Source: JAJYKN01 sp035516155
Lineage (GTDB): Bacteria > Nitrospirota > UBA9217
DNA length: 64,000 bases
Assembly (NCBI GenBank): GCA_035516155.1
Contig: DATJAP010000016.1
Location: 93,041 to 157,040 of the forward strand
Direction: 5' to 3'
Below the pieces are notes generated by a model. It searched no databases. It was given only the letters and a program-made list of their open reading frames with translations, and was not told the origin of the DNA. This document shows positions 50,064-59,428 of the stretch, one piece after another (positions within the stretch are counted from its first letter, which is position 1; each line of letters opens with the position of its first letter). Made by a program: the position numbers and the translations under genes.

Positions 50064-50167
50064 CGGCCGAAGGCCACGTCTCCGCTTTGATCCTTCCGGT
50101 TCCTGCCTGCAAGAAGCAATGAATTGCTATTTTGAAGAGAAAACCTGCCTTTACCAAGGGGTTAATA

Positions 50168-51763
50168 ATGGACAACCGACAGCTGTGGGAACGATACAAA
50201 AAAAACCTCTGCGAATGCCCCTCAATTGGTCTGACGCTTGACACCAGCAGAATGAATATTGCCGACGATTATTTCTTCCACATGGAGCCGGAGCTACAGA
50301 AGGCATACCGAGCCATGGAAGCACTCGAGTCCGGCACCGTTGCCAATCCCGATGAAAATCGCATGGTCGGCCATTACTGGCTCAGAACGCCCGGACTCGC
50401 ACCCTTACCAGAAATCCGGCAGGAGATCGAAAAAACGGTTCAGGCAATAAAGAATTTTACCTTTATAGTCCACGCGGCGAAGCTCCGTCCAAGGAAGCGC
50501 TCGCGTTTTACGCGGATATTGAGCATCGGCATTGGCGGGTCCGCTCTTGGGCCGCAGTTTGCTGCGTCCGCTCTCGGAACAGCTGCGGATAAGATGAATC
50601 CCTATTTCCTGGATAATACGGACCCGGACGGCATAGAGCGGGTCCTCGCGGAGATCGGCCAAGGACTCGACGACACTCTCACGATCGTTATCTCGAAAAG
50701 CGGCGGGACTGTTGAGACCAGGAATGGCATGCTTGAAGTTGCAGAGGCATATCGAAAAGCTGGATTATCATTTGAAAGACACGCAGTAGCTATTACAGGA
50801 GTGGGAAGTAATCTCGATAAATTAGCGGAAAATAAGTCATGGCTTGCAAGATTTCCCATGTGGGACTGGATTGGTGGGAGAACATCAATATTTTCGGCAG
50901 TTGGCTTGCTGCCAATGGCATTACAAGGGATTAATATTCACGATTTTCTGGCCGGAGCATCCCTTTGTGATGAATTTACAAGGACTAAGGAGACCCGCTT
51001 GAACCCAGCCGCACTCCTGGCCTTGTCATGGCATCACGCAACGGGAGGCTACGGCAAAAAGGACATGGTAATTCTTCCTTACAAAGACCGGCTGATGCTC
51101 TTTCCGAAATATCTTCAGCAGCTTGTTATGGAGTCTCTCGGGAAAGAAAAGGATCTGAACGGAAAAGTGGTGAATCAGGGGATCTCGGTTTACGGTAACA
51201 AAGGCACCACGGACCAGCATGCGTATGTGCAGCAGCTAAGGGACGGGGTGAATAATTTTTTTGCCACGTTCATTGAGGTGCTGAAGGACCACGACGCTGC
51301 TTCCCTGGAAGTGGATCCCGGTGTCACCAGCGGAGATTATCTTCATGCCTTTCTGCAGGGTACCAGAAACGCCCTTTATGAAAAAGGCCGGGAATCGTTG
51401 ACAATAACCATCGACAAGCTCGATGCACGGTCTGTCGGCGCATTGATCGCGCTGTATGAGCGGGCTGTCGGTTTCTATGCTTCACTGGTCAATATCAATG
51501 CCTATCACCAGCCGGGGGTCGAGGCGGGGAAGATTATGGCCACCGCAGTCATTAAACTTCAGACCGAGGTCCTTGCCTTCCTGCGGAAGAATGCAGGAAC
51601 TGCCTATTCGGCGGAAGCCGTGGCAGAAGCAGTTGGGGCGGAGCAGAATGCCGAGATCATATTTAAAATCCTTGAACATGCGAGCGCAAACAGCGACCAC
51701 CGGCTTAAGAAAAAAACAGCGGAAAAAATGTGTGAATCGTCGTATGAGGCGGTCGCTGACTGA
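50168..51763 (+). CDS. pgi: Glucose-6-phosphate isomerase
   Basis: 531 aa. Interconverts glucose-6-phosphate and fructose-6-phosphate. Substrate-binding motifs are SIGIGGSALGPQFAASAL, VISKSGGTVETRN and KGTTDQHAYVQQLRDG (catalytic His), with the C-terminal Lys in the INAYHQPGVEAGK region. ATG 50168 has AAGGGGT 7 bases before. Part of the gene (about 50740-50995) uses AT-ending codons such as TTA, AGA, GGA and ATA. The rest is GC-ending, so the gene looks like a mosaic of two sources. The protein reads through without a break. Confidence 0.95.
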   Translation: MDNRQLWERYKKNLCECPSIGLTLDTSRMNIADDYFFHMEPELQKAYRAMEALESGTVANPDENRMVGHYWLRTPGLAPLPEIRQEIEKTVQAIKNFTFIVHAAKLRPRKRSRFTRILSIGIGGSALGPQFAASALGTAADKMNPYFLDNTDPDGIERVLAEIGQGLDDTLTIVISKSGGTVETRNGMLEVAEAYRKAGLSFERHAVAITGVGSNLDKLAENKSWLARFPMWDWIGGRTSIFSAVGLLPMALQGINIHDFLAGASLCDEFTRTKETRLNPAALLALSWHHATGGYGKKDMVILPYKDRLMLFPKYLQQLVMESLGKEKDLNGKVVNQGISVYGNKGTTDQHAYVQQLRDGVNNFFATFIEVLKDHDAASLEVDPGVTSGDYLHAFLQGTRNALYEKGRESLTITIDKLDARSVGALIALYERAVGFYASLVNINAYHQPGVEAGKIMATAVIKLQTEVLAFLRKNAGTAYSAEAVAEAVGAEQNAEIIFKILEHASANSDHRLKKKTAEKMCESSYEAVAD

Positions 51764-51992
51764 GCTGAGTGTCACGTTGCACATCCAGATCCGCCGCTGG
51801 AATGGGTTTGGAGGGACAGAAATTACTGAGGCAGGCAGAGGGATGAATTAGAGCGTCGTGATGTTGTTCCTCGGCATTCCCAAGAAACATGCGCCGGCAT
51901 AGACGTCGGGCAATCAGCAAACGGCTCCCGCGAAAGAAGACAGGCAGGGAAGAAAGAACAGGCGACTACGCGGTGAAAAGGAAATGGCTGGT

Positions 51993-52325
51993 TCAGAAAT
52001 CAGGGAACATCTTCAGCGAGACCGTTTTGCCGCCTTCCGTTGTTGCCTGGGCATGAAGAATGCCGCCCTCGATGTATTCCAGCTTGAAGTTTGTAAATCC
52101 GCGCGAAACGAAACTTTTGGCATCAGCAGGACAGCCCCCTTCACAACCGGCAATCCCCTTCACCATTTTTGGCAAAAGTCCGCGAATGTCCAGCCCCTTC
52201 GCCTGTGCGCCTTGTGAAGCGAGAAACGACTCAATCCGAGCTGCCATCGCTTCGATATCCAGATGAAAGGGATTGTCGATTGGAAGTGCAAGTGATTTGG
52301 TGCCTACGGTCACATCAAGTTCCAT
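51993..52325 (-). CDS. Hypothetical protein with a CEGGCPADAK motif, 110 aa
   Basis: 110 aa, soluble. After MELDVTVGTKSLALPID comes a helix (LDIEAMAARIESFLASQG) and then the motif GCEGGCPADAKSFVSRGF. This puts two cysteines in a CxxxC spacing with glycines between, followed by a beta-rich end (FKLEYIEGGILHAQAT). I recall similar unnamed proteins in sulfate reducers and relatives but know no function; metal or cluster binding by a dimer is possible. ATG 52325 lies behind a G8 run acting as ribosome site; the longer frame starting at TTG is less likely. Confidence 0.65.
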   Translation of the reverse strand: MELDVTVGTKSLALPIDNPFHLDIEAMAARIESFLASQGAQAKGLDIRGLLPKMVKGIAGCEGGCPADAKSFVSRGFTNFKLEYIEGGILHAQATTEGGKTVSLKMFPDF

Positions 52326-52546
52326 AACCCCCCCCTTGCTGATGTAAGATACATCAGATTCCGGGATTGACTGATTCCATTCATGTCCCAAAATAGTTCA
52401 GAGCAGCAGGACGTTTGATGAAAGGCATCGAATCCTCGCCGCAACCCGCAATGATCGTCTCCCTTGTGCTGTGGCAGCGATGCCGACAGGTCCGGCAGTC
52501 GGAAGATCATTATACTGATATCAATCAATATTGCAATTCATAATTA

Positions 52547-53689
52547 TTATGAGGTGGCCTGCTCAGTTGTCTTGTCAAAGAAAGCCGCGATTTCCTCTTC
52601 ATTATTATAAAAATGCGGCGATATGCGGAGACCGCCGCCGCGAGCGCTGACCATGATCCCCCTTTCCCGCAAACGTTCACGCATGATTAAAGGATCGAAA
52701 CCTCCGGCAAGAGTGATGTTCCCTCCCCGGTCCTGCCGGTTACGGGGCGTTAGAAGCGTCAGTCCCCTCTGCTCCGTTTCTCGAATTATCGCATCGCCGA
52801 GTTCCCACACGCGATTTTGAATACGCTCGATCCCGACTTCGGATAGCAGTTGCACTGCCGCGCCGAGGCCGATGATGCCCATGAGATTCATCGAGCCCTC
52901 TTCGAATTTGAGAGCATTTGTCTTGAGGCAGAAGTCAGGATGAGCAAAATCAAGTTCGTTCTGAACACATTTCCAGCCGATAAGCGGCGGCGCAATCCGT
53001 TCGGCAAGTCCCTCTCTGCAATAAAAAATGCCGATGCCCTCGGGGCCCAAGAGCCATTTATGCGCATCGGCGGCAAGGAAATCAATGTTGAATGCCTTTA
53101 CATCCATCGGGATGATGCCGAGGCTCTGGATCGCATCGACACAGAAGAAGATGTCCTTGGAACGGCACAATTCTCCCGCCTTCCGCAAATCCAGTTTGAA
53201 GCCATTCGAAAACTGCACCGAGCTGACGGTGAGCAAGCGGGTCCGTGCATCAATCAACGGTTCAATATCTTCGAACAGAATTCTGCCTTCGCGGGACGGG
53301 ATCACTCTTACCTGAACGCCTTTTCGTTCAAGATTGATCCAGGGAAAGAGATTCGAAGGGAACTCCTTTTCAAAAACGAGCACGTTGTCTCCTTCGTTCC
53401 AGTCCAGCCCGCTGGCAACAATGGAAAGCCCATGAGAGGTGCTTTTCACAAAGGCGATTTCATCCTGGGAAGCATTGACAATTCCAGCGCATGCCTTTCT
53501 GACATCGGCAACCTGCTGCGTCCACTCCGGATAATAAAAAGCACCGCCTGCCGTCAACTCCGCAAGATACTTTTCAACCGCGGCTTTGACCCGGAGCGAA
53601 CCAGGCGCAAGGCCTGCGTGATCGAGGTAGATGTATTTTTCGGTAGCCGGAAATTCCCGGCGATAGGACTCAAAAAATTTCTTGTCCAT
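52547..53689 (-). CDS. Class V aminotransferase (cysteine-desulfurase-like)
   Basis: 380 aa. Fold-type I PLP enzyme. The PLP lysine is in FLAADAHKWLLGPEGIGIFY, the aspartate in FFCVDAIQSLGI, and the N-terminus is YIYLDHAGLAPGSLRV. The cluster resembles NifS/CsdA-type and isopenicillin-epimerase-type members; the characteristic Cys loop of IscS (SSGSAC) is replaced by VSARGGGLRISPHFYN, without a cysteine, so desulfurase activity is unsure. Substrate unknown. No partner scaffold (iscU, sufU) is visible nearby. It stands upstream of the CxxxC protein in transcription, with a gap of about 220 bp. Confidence 0.85.
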   Translation of the reverse strand: MDKKFFESYRREFPATEKYIYLDHAGLAPGSLRVKAAVEKYLAELTAGGAFYYPEWTQQVADVRKACAGIVNASQDEIAFVKSTSHGLSIVASGLDWNEGDNVLVFEKEFPSNLFPWINLERKGVQVRVIPSREGRILFEDIEPLIDARTRLLTVSSVQFSNGFKLDLRKAGELCRSKDIFFCVDAIQSLGIIPMDVKAFNIDFLAADAHKWLLGPEGIGIFYCREGLAERIAPPLIGWKCVQNELDFAHPDFCLKTNALKFEEGSMNLMGIIGLGAAVQLLSEVGIERIQNRVWELGDAIIRETEQRGLTLLTPRNRQDRGGNITLAGGFDPLIMRERLRERGIMVSARGGGLRISPHFYNNEEEIAAFFDKTTEQATS

Positions 53690-53726
53690 GAGCGTGCGAC
53701 CCGTTTGTTGTTTCCCAACGACTCGA

Positions 53727-54023
53727 TCAGGAATGCAGTGTCCCTGACCTTAGTCTAATGTAGTCTTCCTTTTCCTTTTTCGACAACTGCTTGATTGCAT
53801 ATTCCTTCCGAAGCGCGCTGGAGCGACCGCGGCAGCGTTCCTGATAAATAACGGAAACGGGAAGGCGGGACCGTGTGTAGCGCGCAGCCGTACCGCTGTT
53901 ATGCGCCCGCACCCGCCGATGGAGGTCCCTGGCGATGCCGGTGTAGAGCGAGCCATCGCAGCATTTGAGGATGTAAAGATACCACCGGCAATAATCTTTC
54001 TTCTTGGCTTTCGTAAGACCCAT
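53727..54023 (-). CDS. GIY-YIG domain protein (UPF0213/YhbQ type)
   Basis: 98 aa. Single-domain GIY-YIG nuclease-fold protein. The signature is WYLYILKCCDGSLYTGIARDL, then RVRAHNSGTAARYTRSRLPV and the Glu region ALRKEYAIKQLSKKEKEDYI. Members of this small group have the catalytic Tyr, Arg and Glu but unclear roles in DNA handling. It lies 37 bp upstream of the aminotransferase in transcription, so they may be co-transcribed. Confidence 0.88.
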   Translation of the reverse strand: MGLTKAKKKDYCRWYLYILKCCDGSLYTGIARDLHRRVRAHNSGTAARYTRSRLPVSVIYQERCRGRSSALRKEYAIKQLSKKEKEDYIRLRSGTLHS

Positions 54024-54060
54024 CCTGGGCGATTGTAACCTACCGAGAAGGACGAAGCAA

Positions 54061-54084
54061 GCGAAGTTTAACGCGAAGTTTAAC
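54061..54084. repeat. Tandem 12-bp duplication
   Basis: Two exact adjacent copies of GCGAAGTTTAAC (54061-54072 and 54073-54084) in the spacer before the SprT-like gene. Probably slippage. Confidence 0.7.
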
Positions 54085-54155
54085 GCTCATGCAATCCGCC
54101 AAATGGCCATCCACGACAAACGTTTCCCGCCCGACCTCGTACGGCCCATTTTCTC

Positions 54156-54184
54156 TTGTTCCCCATTCGGGAACATTGTACAAT
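54156..54184 (+). promoter_or_regulatory. Promoter with internal palindrome before the SprT-like gene
   Basis: TTGTTC (54156-54161), a 17-base spacer and TACAAT (54179-54184). The spacer holds an inverted repeat GTTCCC-N5-GGGAAC (54158-54174) that overlaps the -35 box and could be an operator. The leader to the chosen start is about 180 bases. Confidence 0.5.
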
Positions 54185-54369
54185 GCTTCGTCTAGGGGAA
54201 CTATTGGTCAGGGACCGAGCGGATTTTAGAGAACCGGCAGGCTGAAAACGCAGACTTGTCCGGCGCCCGAATGCCGGTAAAAAAACTTGTTTTCTCTTTT
54301 TTCCATTTCTTTTTGACAGCCAAAAATGAGCAATCAAGGGACGAAGAGGGGGGTGCAAAAACGATTCGA

Positions 54370-55059
54370 ATGGATGCCGCTCCGTTGAATTCTTTTCTGA
54401 ACCATTCTTTCCGTTATTCAGAAGGCGACTTCAAGCAGCGCCTCGAAGAACGTCTTGGCCGGCCAATCTGTCTCGTATTCACGGAAAACGCTACTGCCAT
54501 GCTGTCGGTGCGCAAGCGGGACGACATTCTCCGCATTCGCCTCCACCGGCTCTTCCTCCATGCGGACGATGAGGTCTTCGACGAGATTGTCTCTTACCTG
54601 CAAGGCAATCGGCGCCCGATGACCCGTTTTCGCAAGTTTGTTCGCGACAACAGGGAACAGATTCAGACAGGTCCTCCGAATAAGGTCTCATTTAAGACGC
54701 AAGGCCGGGTCCACAATCTTCGGGAGTTATTCAATGCCGTGAACGAAGAATACTTCGGAGGCCTGATTAACGCCGGAATCACCTGGGGGTCACGAAGCCC
54801 GCACAACTCCGTGAGAAAACGAACGCTCGGCAGCTTCAGTGAAAGGTCAAATACGATCAGGATCAATCCCGTCCTCGACAAGAAGACAGTACCCCGCTAT
54901 TATGTCGCCTTCGTCGTCTATCATGAAATGCTTCATGCCGCCGTTGGTTTCGCCCGGGAGGGGAACAAGAGAAGCGTACACTCCCGGGAGTTCAGGAGAA
55001 GAGAGAGACTCTTCAAGGATTGGGAGCGGGCAATTGCCTGGGAGCGAGGGTCAGCATGA
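54370..55059 (+). CDS. SprT-like zinc metalloprotease domain protein
   Basis: 230 aa. The zinc motif HEMLH (VVYHEMLHAAVG) is in the C-terminal third, with a downstream His in SVHSREFRRRER. The preceding region LRELFNAVNEEYFGGLINAGITWG is the SprT signature. An N-terminal domain of about 110 residues (FKQRLEERLGRPICLVFTEN...) is unassigned. SprT-like enzymes cleave DNA-protein crosslinks in eukaryotes (SPRTN); bacterial roles are unknown. mfd, a repair translocase, follows 87 bp later. ATG 54370 is preferred; the frame stays open to about 54256 with a start at 54271 that would add a hydrophobic stretch. No strong ribosome site in either case. Confidence 0.8.
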   Translation: MDAAPLNSFLNHSFRYSEGDFKQRLEERLGRPICLVFTENATAMLSVRKRDDILRIRLHRLFLHADDEVFDEIVSYLQGNRRPMTRFRKFVRDNREQIQTGPPNKVSFKTQGRVHNLRELFNAVNEEYFGGLINAGITWGSRSPHNSVRKRTLGSFSERSNTIRINPVLDKKTVPRYYVAFVVYHEMLHAAVGFAREGNKRSVHSREFRRRERLFKDWERAIAWERGSA

Positions 55060-55146
55060 TGCCGGTCGCCTGGCCTGTCACGAGGCCAATCCTTATATTT
55101 TCACAATATTGAATTAACCGACTTGCTGTGCTATTATGTTTCGTAC

Positions 55147-58100
55147 ATGAAGAGCCTGCGCGACATCATCCTGCCTGTCCTCAACGACATTCAGGCAGGA
55201 AAGAAAACAATCGAAGTAAGTGAACTCTGGGGGGCCTCCAAGGCCCTTTTTTTATTGGGGTTGGGGCGGGATACGAAGGGCCTCGTCGTTGCCGTCACGG
55301 CCACCGAAGACGCCGCCGCGGCGCTTGTCGAGGACGTGAAATTTCTGCAGCAAAAAATGCCTCGAGGAGAAGCAGGGGAATCGGATTCGATTCATTTCCT
55401 TCCGACGTGGGGTGTTCTGCCTTTCGAAGCCGATTCGCCGGACAGCCGTACGGTCGGCGAACGAATGCGGTTTCTCTACAGCCTGATCACGGGGAAAACG
55501 GGGATCTACATTGTGCCGGCCCAGTCACTGATGCAGAAGCTTCCCCCCTGGGAGGTTTTCGCCGACTCCGTAAAGACGATCACCGCGTCCTCCAAAATCG
55601 ACCCCGCAAACCTGGTTGCCGCGCTTGTTGCGACAGGCTATGAGTCCTCTTCCCTGGTTACCCGCATAGGCGAGTTCAGCAGAAGAGGGGGCATCATCGA
55701 TTTTTTCTCACCCCTTCACGACAATCCGGTCCGCCTGGAATTCTTCGGCGACACAATCGAATCTCTCCGCGTATTCGATCCTGAAACCCAGCGCTCGCTC
55801 TCCGAAATCAGGGAAGCCGTGGTGCTGCCGGTAAGGGAAATAATCATTACGGAAAAGGGGATTGACCATTTCAGCCGCCGCGTTGACGACGACAGGCTTA
55901 TCGAGCAGATCAGAGAGGGGACGCTCCCGCCGGGCGGGGAATTCCTCGCGCCATTTTTTTATGAGATGGAAAGTCTTTTCAATTACCTCCCTGCAAACCG
56001 CTGCTTTGCCCTCATCGAACCCGAGGACATCAAAAAGGAGATTGATGAACAGCAAAGCAGGATCGATGCGGGGCGAGAGGAAGAGGTCGGGGAAGGCCGG
56101 CTGCTGCCGGGAGCATCGGAGTTTTATCTCGACGGCAAGGCGCTCTCATTCGAACTCGCCGATGTTTCAGTCATCAGCCTCACGCTCCTCGGCACAACGG
56201 TCGGCTACCGCCAGGACGCAAAATCCGCCGCCTGGCTTGGGGTACGGCTGACAAAACCGGTCGACGGGAATCCAGTCGGTGATGGTCCAGCCGAGGGAAC
56301 GCTGGCCGGCGTCGTGGAAAAGCTGAAAAGGCTGAGAGAGTTCAATCGCGTCGTCATTGTCTGCGGCACCGACGAAGCGGCCGTGAGGATCAAGAACCTT
56401 TTCACCGAGTCAGGCCTGGGGATCGCGCTCAGCTCATCGATCACCAATCAGGAATCCGGACCGTGGCCGGTCACTGCTGTTGTCGGCAGGCTCAGCGAAG
56501 GCTTTGTGTGGCAGGTTCTGGGGTTCTGTTTCATTACGGAAGAGGAAATTTTCGGAAAAAAGATCCACCGACCGCCGGCGTCGAAAGCGAAGGTCGCGCC
56601 CTTTCTTTCGACATTCAAGGAGCTTAAGCCCGGCGATTTCGTGGTGCACACGGACTACGGCGTCGGCGAGTACCAGGGCTTGACGCACATCAGTATCGAC
56701 GGATTCGAGACAGATTTTCTTACGCTCCGCTACGAGCCTGATGCAAAATTGTATGTTCCGCTCTACAGCCTCGACAAGGTGCAGAAATACATTGGCATCG
56801 AGGGATCCTCGCCGAAGCTGGACCGGCTCGGCGCCCCGGGCTGGTCGAGGACAAAGGAAAAAGTAAAGAAAGACATCCTGGCCATGGCACAGGAGCTCGT
56901 TTCGATTTATGCCGCCCGCGAGGCGACGCAGCGCGCGCCCTTTTCACAGCCCGACAATCTTTACCGGGAATTCGAATCTGTCTTCCCCTATGAAGAGACG
57001 CCGGACCAGCAGAAAGCGATTGAAGATGTGCTGTCTGATATGCAGAGGCCGAGGCCCATGGACCGCCTTGTGTGCGGCGACGTGGGCTACGGCAAGACGG
57101 AAGTGGCGCTGCGTGCGGCCTTCAAATCGGTGGAGGACGGCATGCAGGCAGCGGTTCTGGTACCCACAACGCTGCTTGCCGACCAGCACTACCGAACCTT
57201 CTCCCAGCGGCTGGCACCGTTTTCGATCCGCGTCGACATGCTCTCCCGTTTTCGCACCAGGTCCGACCAGCAGGAAACGATCAAGGGCCTGAAAAGCGGC
57301 GTCGTGGACATTGTCATCGGGACACACCGTCTGCTCCAGAAGGATGTATCCTTCAAGAACCTGGGACTACTGGTGGTGGATGAGGAGCACAAGTTCGGCG
57401 TGAAGCACAAAGAGCGGATCAAGGAATTCAAAAAGCTCGTTGATGTGCTTACGCTCACGGCCACACCGATTCCGCGTACGCTCCATATGTCGCTTGCCGG
57501 CATCCGGGACCTCTCGATCATCCAGACGCCGCCTCTCGATCGTCAGGCCATCCAGGTTGTGCTGGCCCGATTCGGCAAGCGGGTGATCCGGGAAGCGATC
57601 AGCCGGGAGATCGAACGCGGGGGACAAGTCTTTTTTGTCCACAACCGGGTCCAGGGCATCGACCGCATGGCGGACTTTATTCAAAATCTCGTGCCGGAAG
57701 CCAGGGTCGGCATTGCTCACGGCCAACTCAAGGAAGGCGAGATCGAGGAGGTCATGACGAAGTTCATTGCCGGGACGCTCAATGTGCTCGTGACGACGAC
57801 GATCATCGAGTCCGGCATCGACATACCGACTGCGAATACGATCATTATCAACCGGGCCGACCGGTTTGGGCTCGCGGACCTTTATCAAATCAAAGGCCGG
57901 GTCGGGAGAAGCAGGGAAAAAGCCTTTGCCTATCTTCTGGCGCCTGCCGAGGAAGCGCTCACCGAGGTGGCACGCAGGCGTCTCCGCGCGATCCAGGAGT
58001 TGTCAGAGCTCGGAGCGGGTTTTCGCATCGCGGCGCAGGACCTTGAAACGCGGGGCGCCGGTAACCTGCTCGGCAAGCAGCAGTCCGGACACATTGCGGC

Positions 58101-58611
58101 AATCGGCATTGACCTCTATACTCAGATGATGGAAGAGGCAATCGCCGAACTTCGTGGCGAAGAGATTTCTCCGGAGCTTGAAACGGTCATCAACATGCGC
58201 GCATCAGCGTTCATTCCCGAAGATTACATCAGCGACGTGAGCCTGCGGCTTGCCGCGTACAAAGAGATCTCAAGCGCATCCGATGAGGCGCAGCTCCGCG
58301 ACCTCGCCGACGGACTCCGTGACCGGTACGGCACCTTGCCCGAACCCGCCGCCAATCTGCTCGAGATCATGGCCATAAAGCTGCTCGCCAGACAGGCGAG
58401 GGTCTCCCGGATCGATGCGGACAGGGAGAGCCTTCTGATCACCTTTGCCGAAAACGCGAACATCTCGCCGGACCGTGTCATGATGCTGCTGAAGAGGAAC
58501 AAGGGGCGGATCACCCTCATTTCCGAATATACGCTTCGGATCGCGCTCTCCGGCGATACGCTCCGCATCGCGTCGGAAGCGGTGAAAAAGTGCTTGCAGG
58601 AACTGCTTTAG
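55147..58611 (+). CDS. mfd: Transcription-repair coupling factor Mfd
   Basis: 1154 aa. Displaces RNA polymerase stalled at DNA lesions and recruits UvrAB. In order: a UvrB-homology N-terminus (to about 330), the RNA-polymerase interaction domain starting GDFVVHTDYGVGEYQGL, and the RecG-like translocase with Walker A CGDVGYGKTEVALRAAF. The DEEH box VVDEEHKFGVKHKER, LTATPIPRTLHMSL and TTIIESGIDIPTANT come next, then the TRG/D7 region to the end. Length is normal. ATG 55147 gives the usual N-terminus, although no clear ribosome site precedes it. Confidence 0.96.
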   Translation: MKSLRDIILPVLNDIQAGKKTIEVSELWGASKALFLLGLGRDTKGLVVAVTATEDAAAALVEDVKFLQQKMPRGEAGESDSIHFLPTWGVLPFEADSPDSRTVGERMRFLYSLITGKTGIYIVPAQSLMQKLPPWEVFADSVKTITASSKIDPANLVAALVATGYESSSLVTRIGEFSRRGGIIDFFSPLHDNPVRLEFFGDTIESLRVFDPETQRSLSEIREAVVLPVREIIITEKGIDHFSRRVDDDRLIEQIREGTLPPGGEFLAPFFYEMESLFNYLPANRCFALIEPEDIKKEIDEQQSRIDAGREEEVGEGRLLPGASEFYLDGKALSFELADVSVISLTLLGTTVGYRQDAKSAAWLGVRLTKPVDGNPVGDGPAEGTLAGVVEKLKRLREFNRVVIVCGTDEAAVRIKNLFTESGLGIALSSSITNQESGPWPVTAVVGRLSEGFVWQVLGFCFITEEEIFGKKIHRPPASKAKVAPFLSTFKELKPGDFVVHTDYGVGEYQGLTHISIDGFETDFLTLRYEPDAKLYVPLYSLDKVQKYIGIEGSSPKLDRLGAPGWSRTKEKVKKDILAMAQELVSIYAAREATQRAPFSQPDNLYREFESVFPYEETPDQQKAIEDVLSDMQRPRPMDRLVCGDVGYGKTEVALRAAFKSVEDGMQAAVLVPTTLLADQHYRTFSQRLAPFSIRVDMLSRFRTRSDQQETIKGLKSGVVDIVIGTHRLLQKDVSFKNLGLLVVDEEHKFGVKHKERIKEFKKLVDVLTLTATPIPRTLHMSLAGIRDLSIIQTPPLDRQAIQVVLARFGKRVIREAISREIERGGQVFFVHNRVQGIDRMADFIQNLVPEARVGIAHGQLKEGEIEEVMTKFIAGTLNVLVTTTIIESGIDIPTANTIIINRADRFGLADLYQIKGRVGRSREKAFAYLLAPAEEALTEVARRRLRAIQELSELGAGFRIAAQDLETRGAGNLLGKQQSGHIAAIGIDLYTQMMEEAIAELRGEEISPELETVINMRASAFIPEDYISDVSLRLAAYKEISSASDEAQLRDLADGLRDRYGTLPEPAANLLEIMAIKLLARQARVSRIDADRESLLITFAENANISPDRVMMLLKRNKGRITLISEYTLRIALSGDTLRIASEAVKKCLQELL

Positions 58612-58709
58612 TGTGTTATAAGGAAGATTACTATTACTCATACTCATCACCGAATTGCCCCGCATATCAAACGAAAGACCCAAATAAACTTGTTGGAGGA
58701 AACAACTTA

Positions 58710-59417
58710 ATGAAAAGATACAGATTTGTTATTGGAGTATCGCTGCTCGTATTCGTTATTTCAGCCACTGGATGCAATAAAGGGTCCGACAGCGCAGTCA
58801 TGGCGCGCGTGAACCGCGGCGTTATCACAACCGCTGATTTCAAAAAACAGGTTGAGGAGCTGGCTCCGCAGATGCAGCAGGCCGTGGTAACTGATCCCAA
58901 GGCGAGAAAGGAGTTTCTCGACGACTTGATCGGAATCGAGCTGGTTATCCAGGAAGCGAAGCGTCAGGGGCTCGACAAGGACAGTGAATTCAAAAAGAGG
59001 CAGGAGATGCTCAAGAACGAGCTCGAGCGCAGGATGCAGGAAGATGTCAAGAACGAGCTCTTCAACTCTGTGCTGAAAAAAGAGATCGGCGACAAATTGT
59101 CCAAGATTGTGCCTCCGACTGACCAGGAAGTCCGAGATTATTACAATGCAAACAAGGACAAAATCGTGAAAGCGGTCGGCAAACCCGTCACCTTAAAGGA
59201 AATAGAGCCTCAACTAAAAATGCGGATATTGCAGGAGAAGCGGAGAGACCTCTATCTCGAGTATGCAAATGGGCTCAGGGAAAAGGCCAAGATAACGGTG
59301 GATGATAAGGTCCTGGACGCCGCGGTTGCGGATATAGGACGGCCTAAAGATGTGGATCTTTCGAACCTGAAGGCGCAGGCTGTCCCGAAAAAAGAAGAAA
59401 CGAAAGAAACGAAATAA
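58710..59417 (+). CDS. SurA-N-like periplasmic chaperone lipoprotein without parvulin domain
   Basis: 235 aa. Lipoprotein signal MKRYRFVIGVSLLVFVISATGC. The rest is a SurA/PpiC N-terminal-type helical domain (MARVNRGVITTADFKKQVEEL, RKEFLDDLIGIELVIQEAKRQG). It ends in the paired C-terminal helix (LKMRILQEKRRDLYLEYANGLREKAKI) but has no PPIase domain. Such parvulin-less members act as chaperones for outer-membrane proteins. ATG 58710 has TTGGAGG 8-9 bases before. First of three related envelope genes in a row; the longer frame into mfd is discarded. Confidence 0.88.
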   Translation: MKRYRFVIGVSLLVFVISATGCNKGSDSAVMARVNRGVITTADFKKQVEELAPQMQQAVVTDPKARKEFLDDLIGIELVIQEAKRQGLDKDSEFKKRQEMLKNELERRMQEDVKNELFNSVLKKEIGDKLSKIVPPTDQEVRDYYNANKDKIVKAVGKPVTLKEIEPQLKMRILQEKRRDLYLEYANGLREKAKITVDDKVLDAAVADIGRPKDVDLSNLKAQAVPKKEETKETK

Positions 59418-59428
59418 TAACGCTGCCC

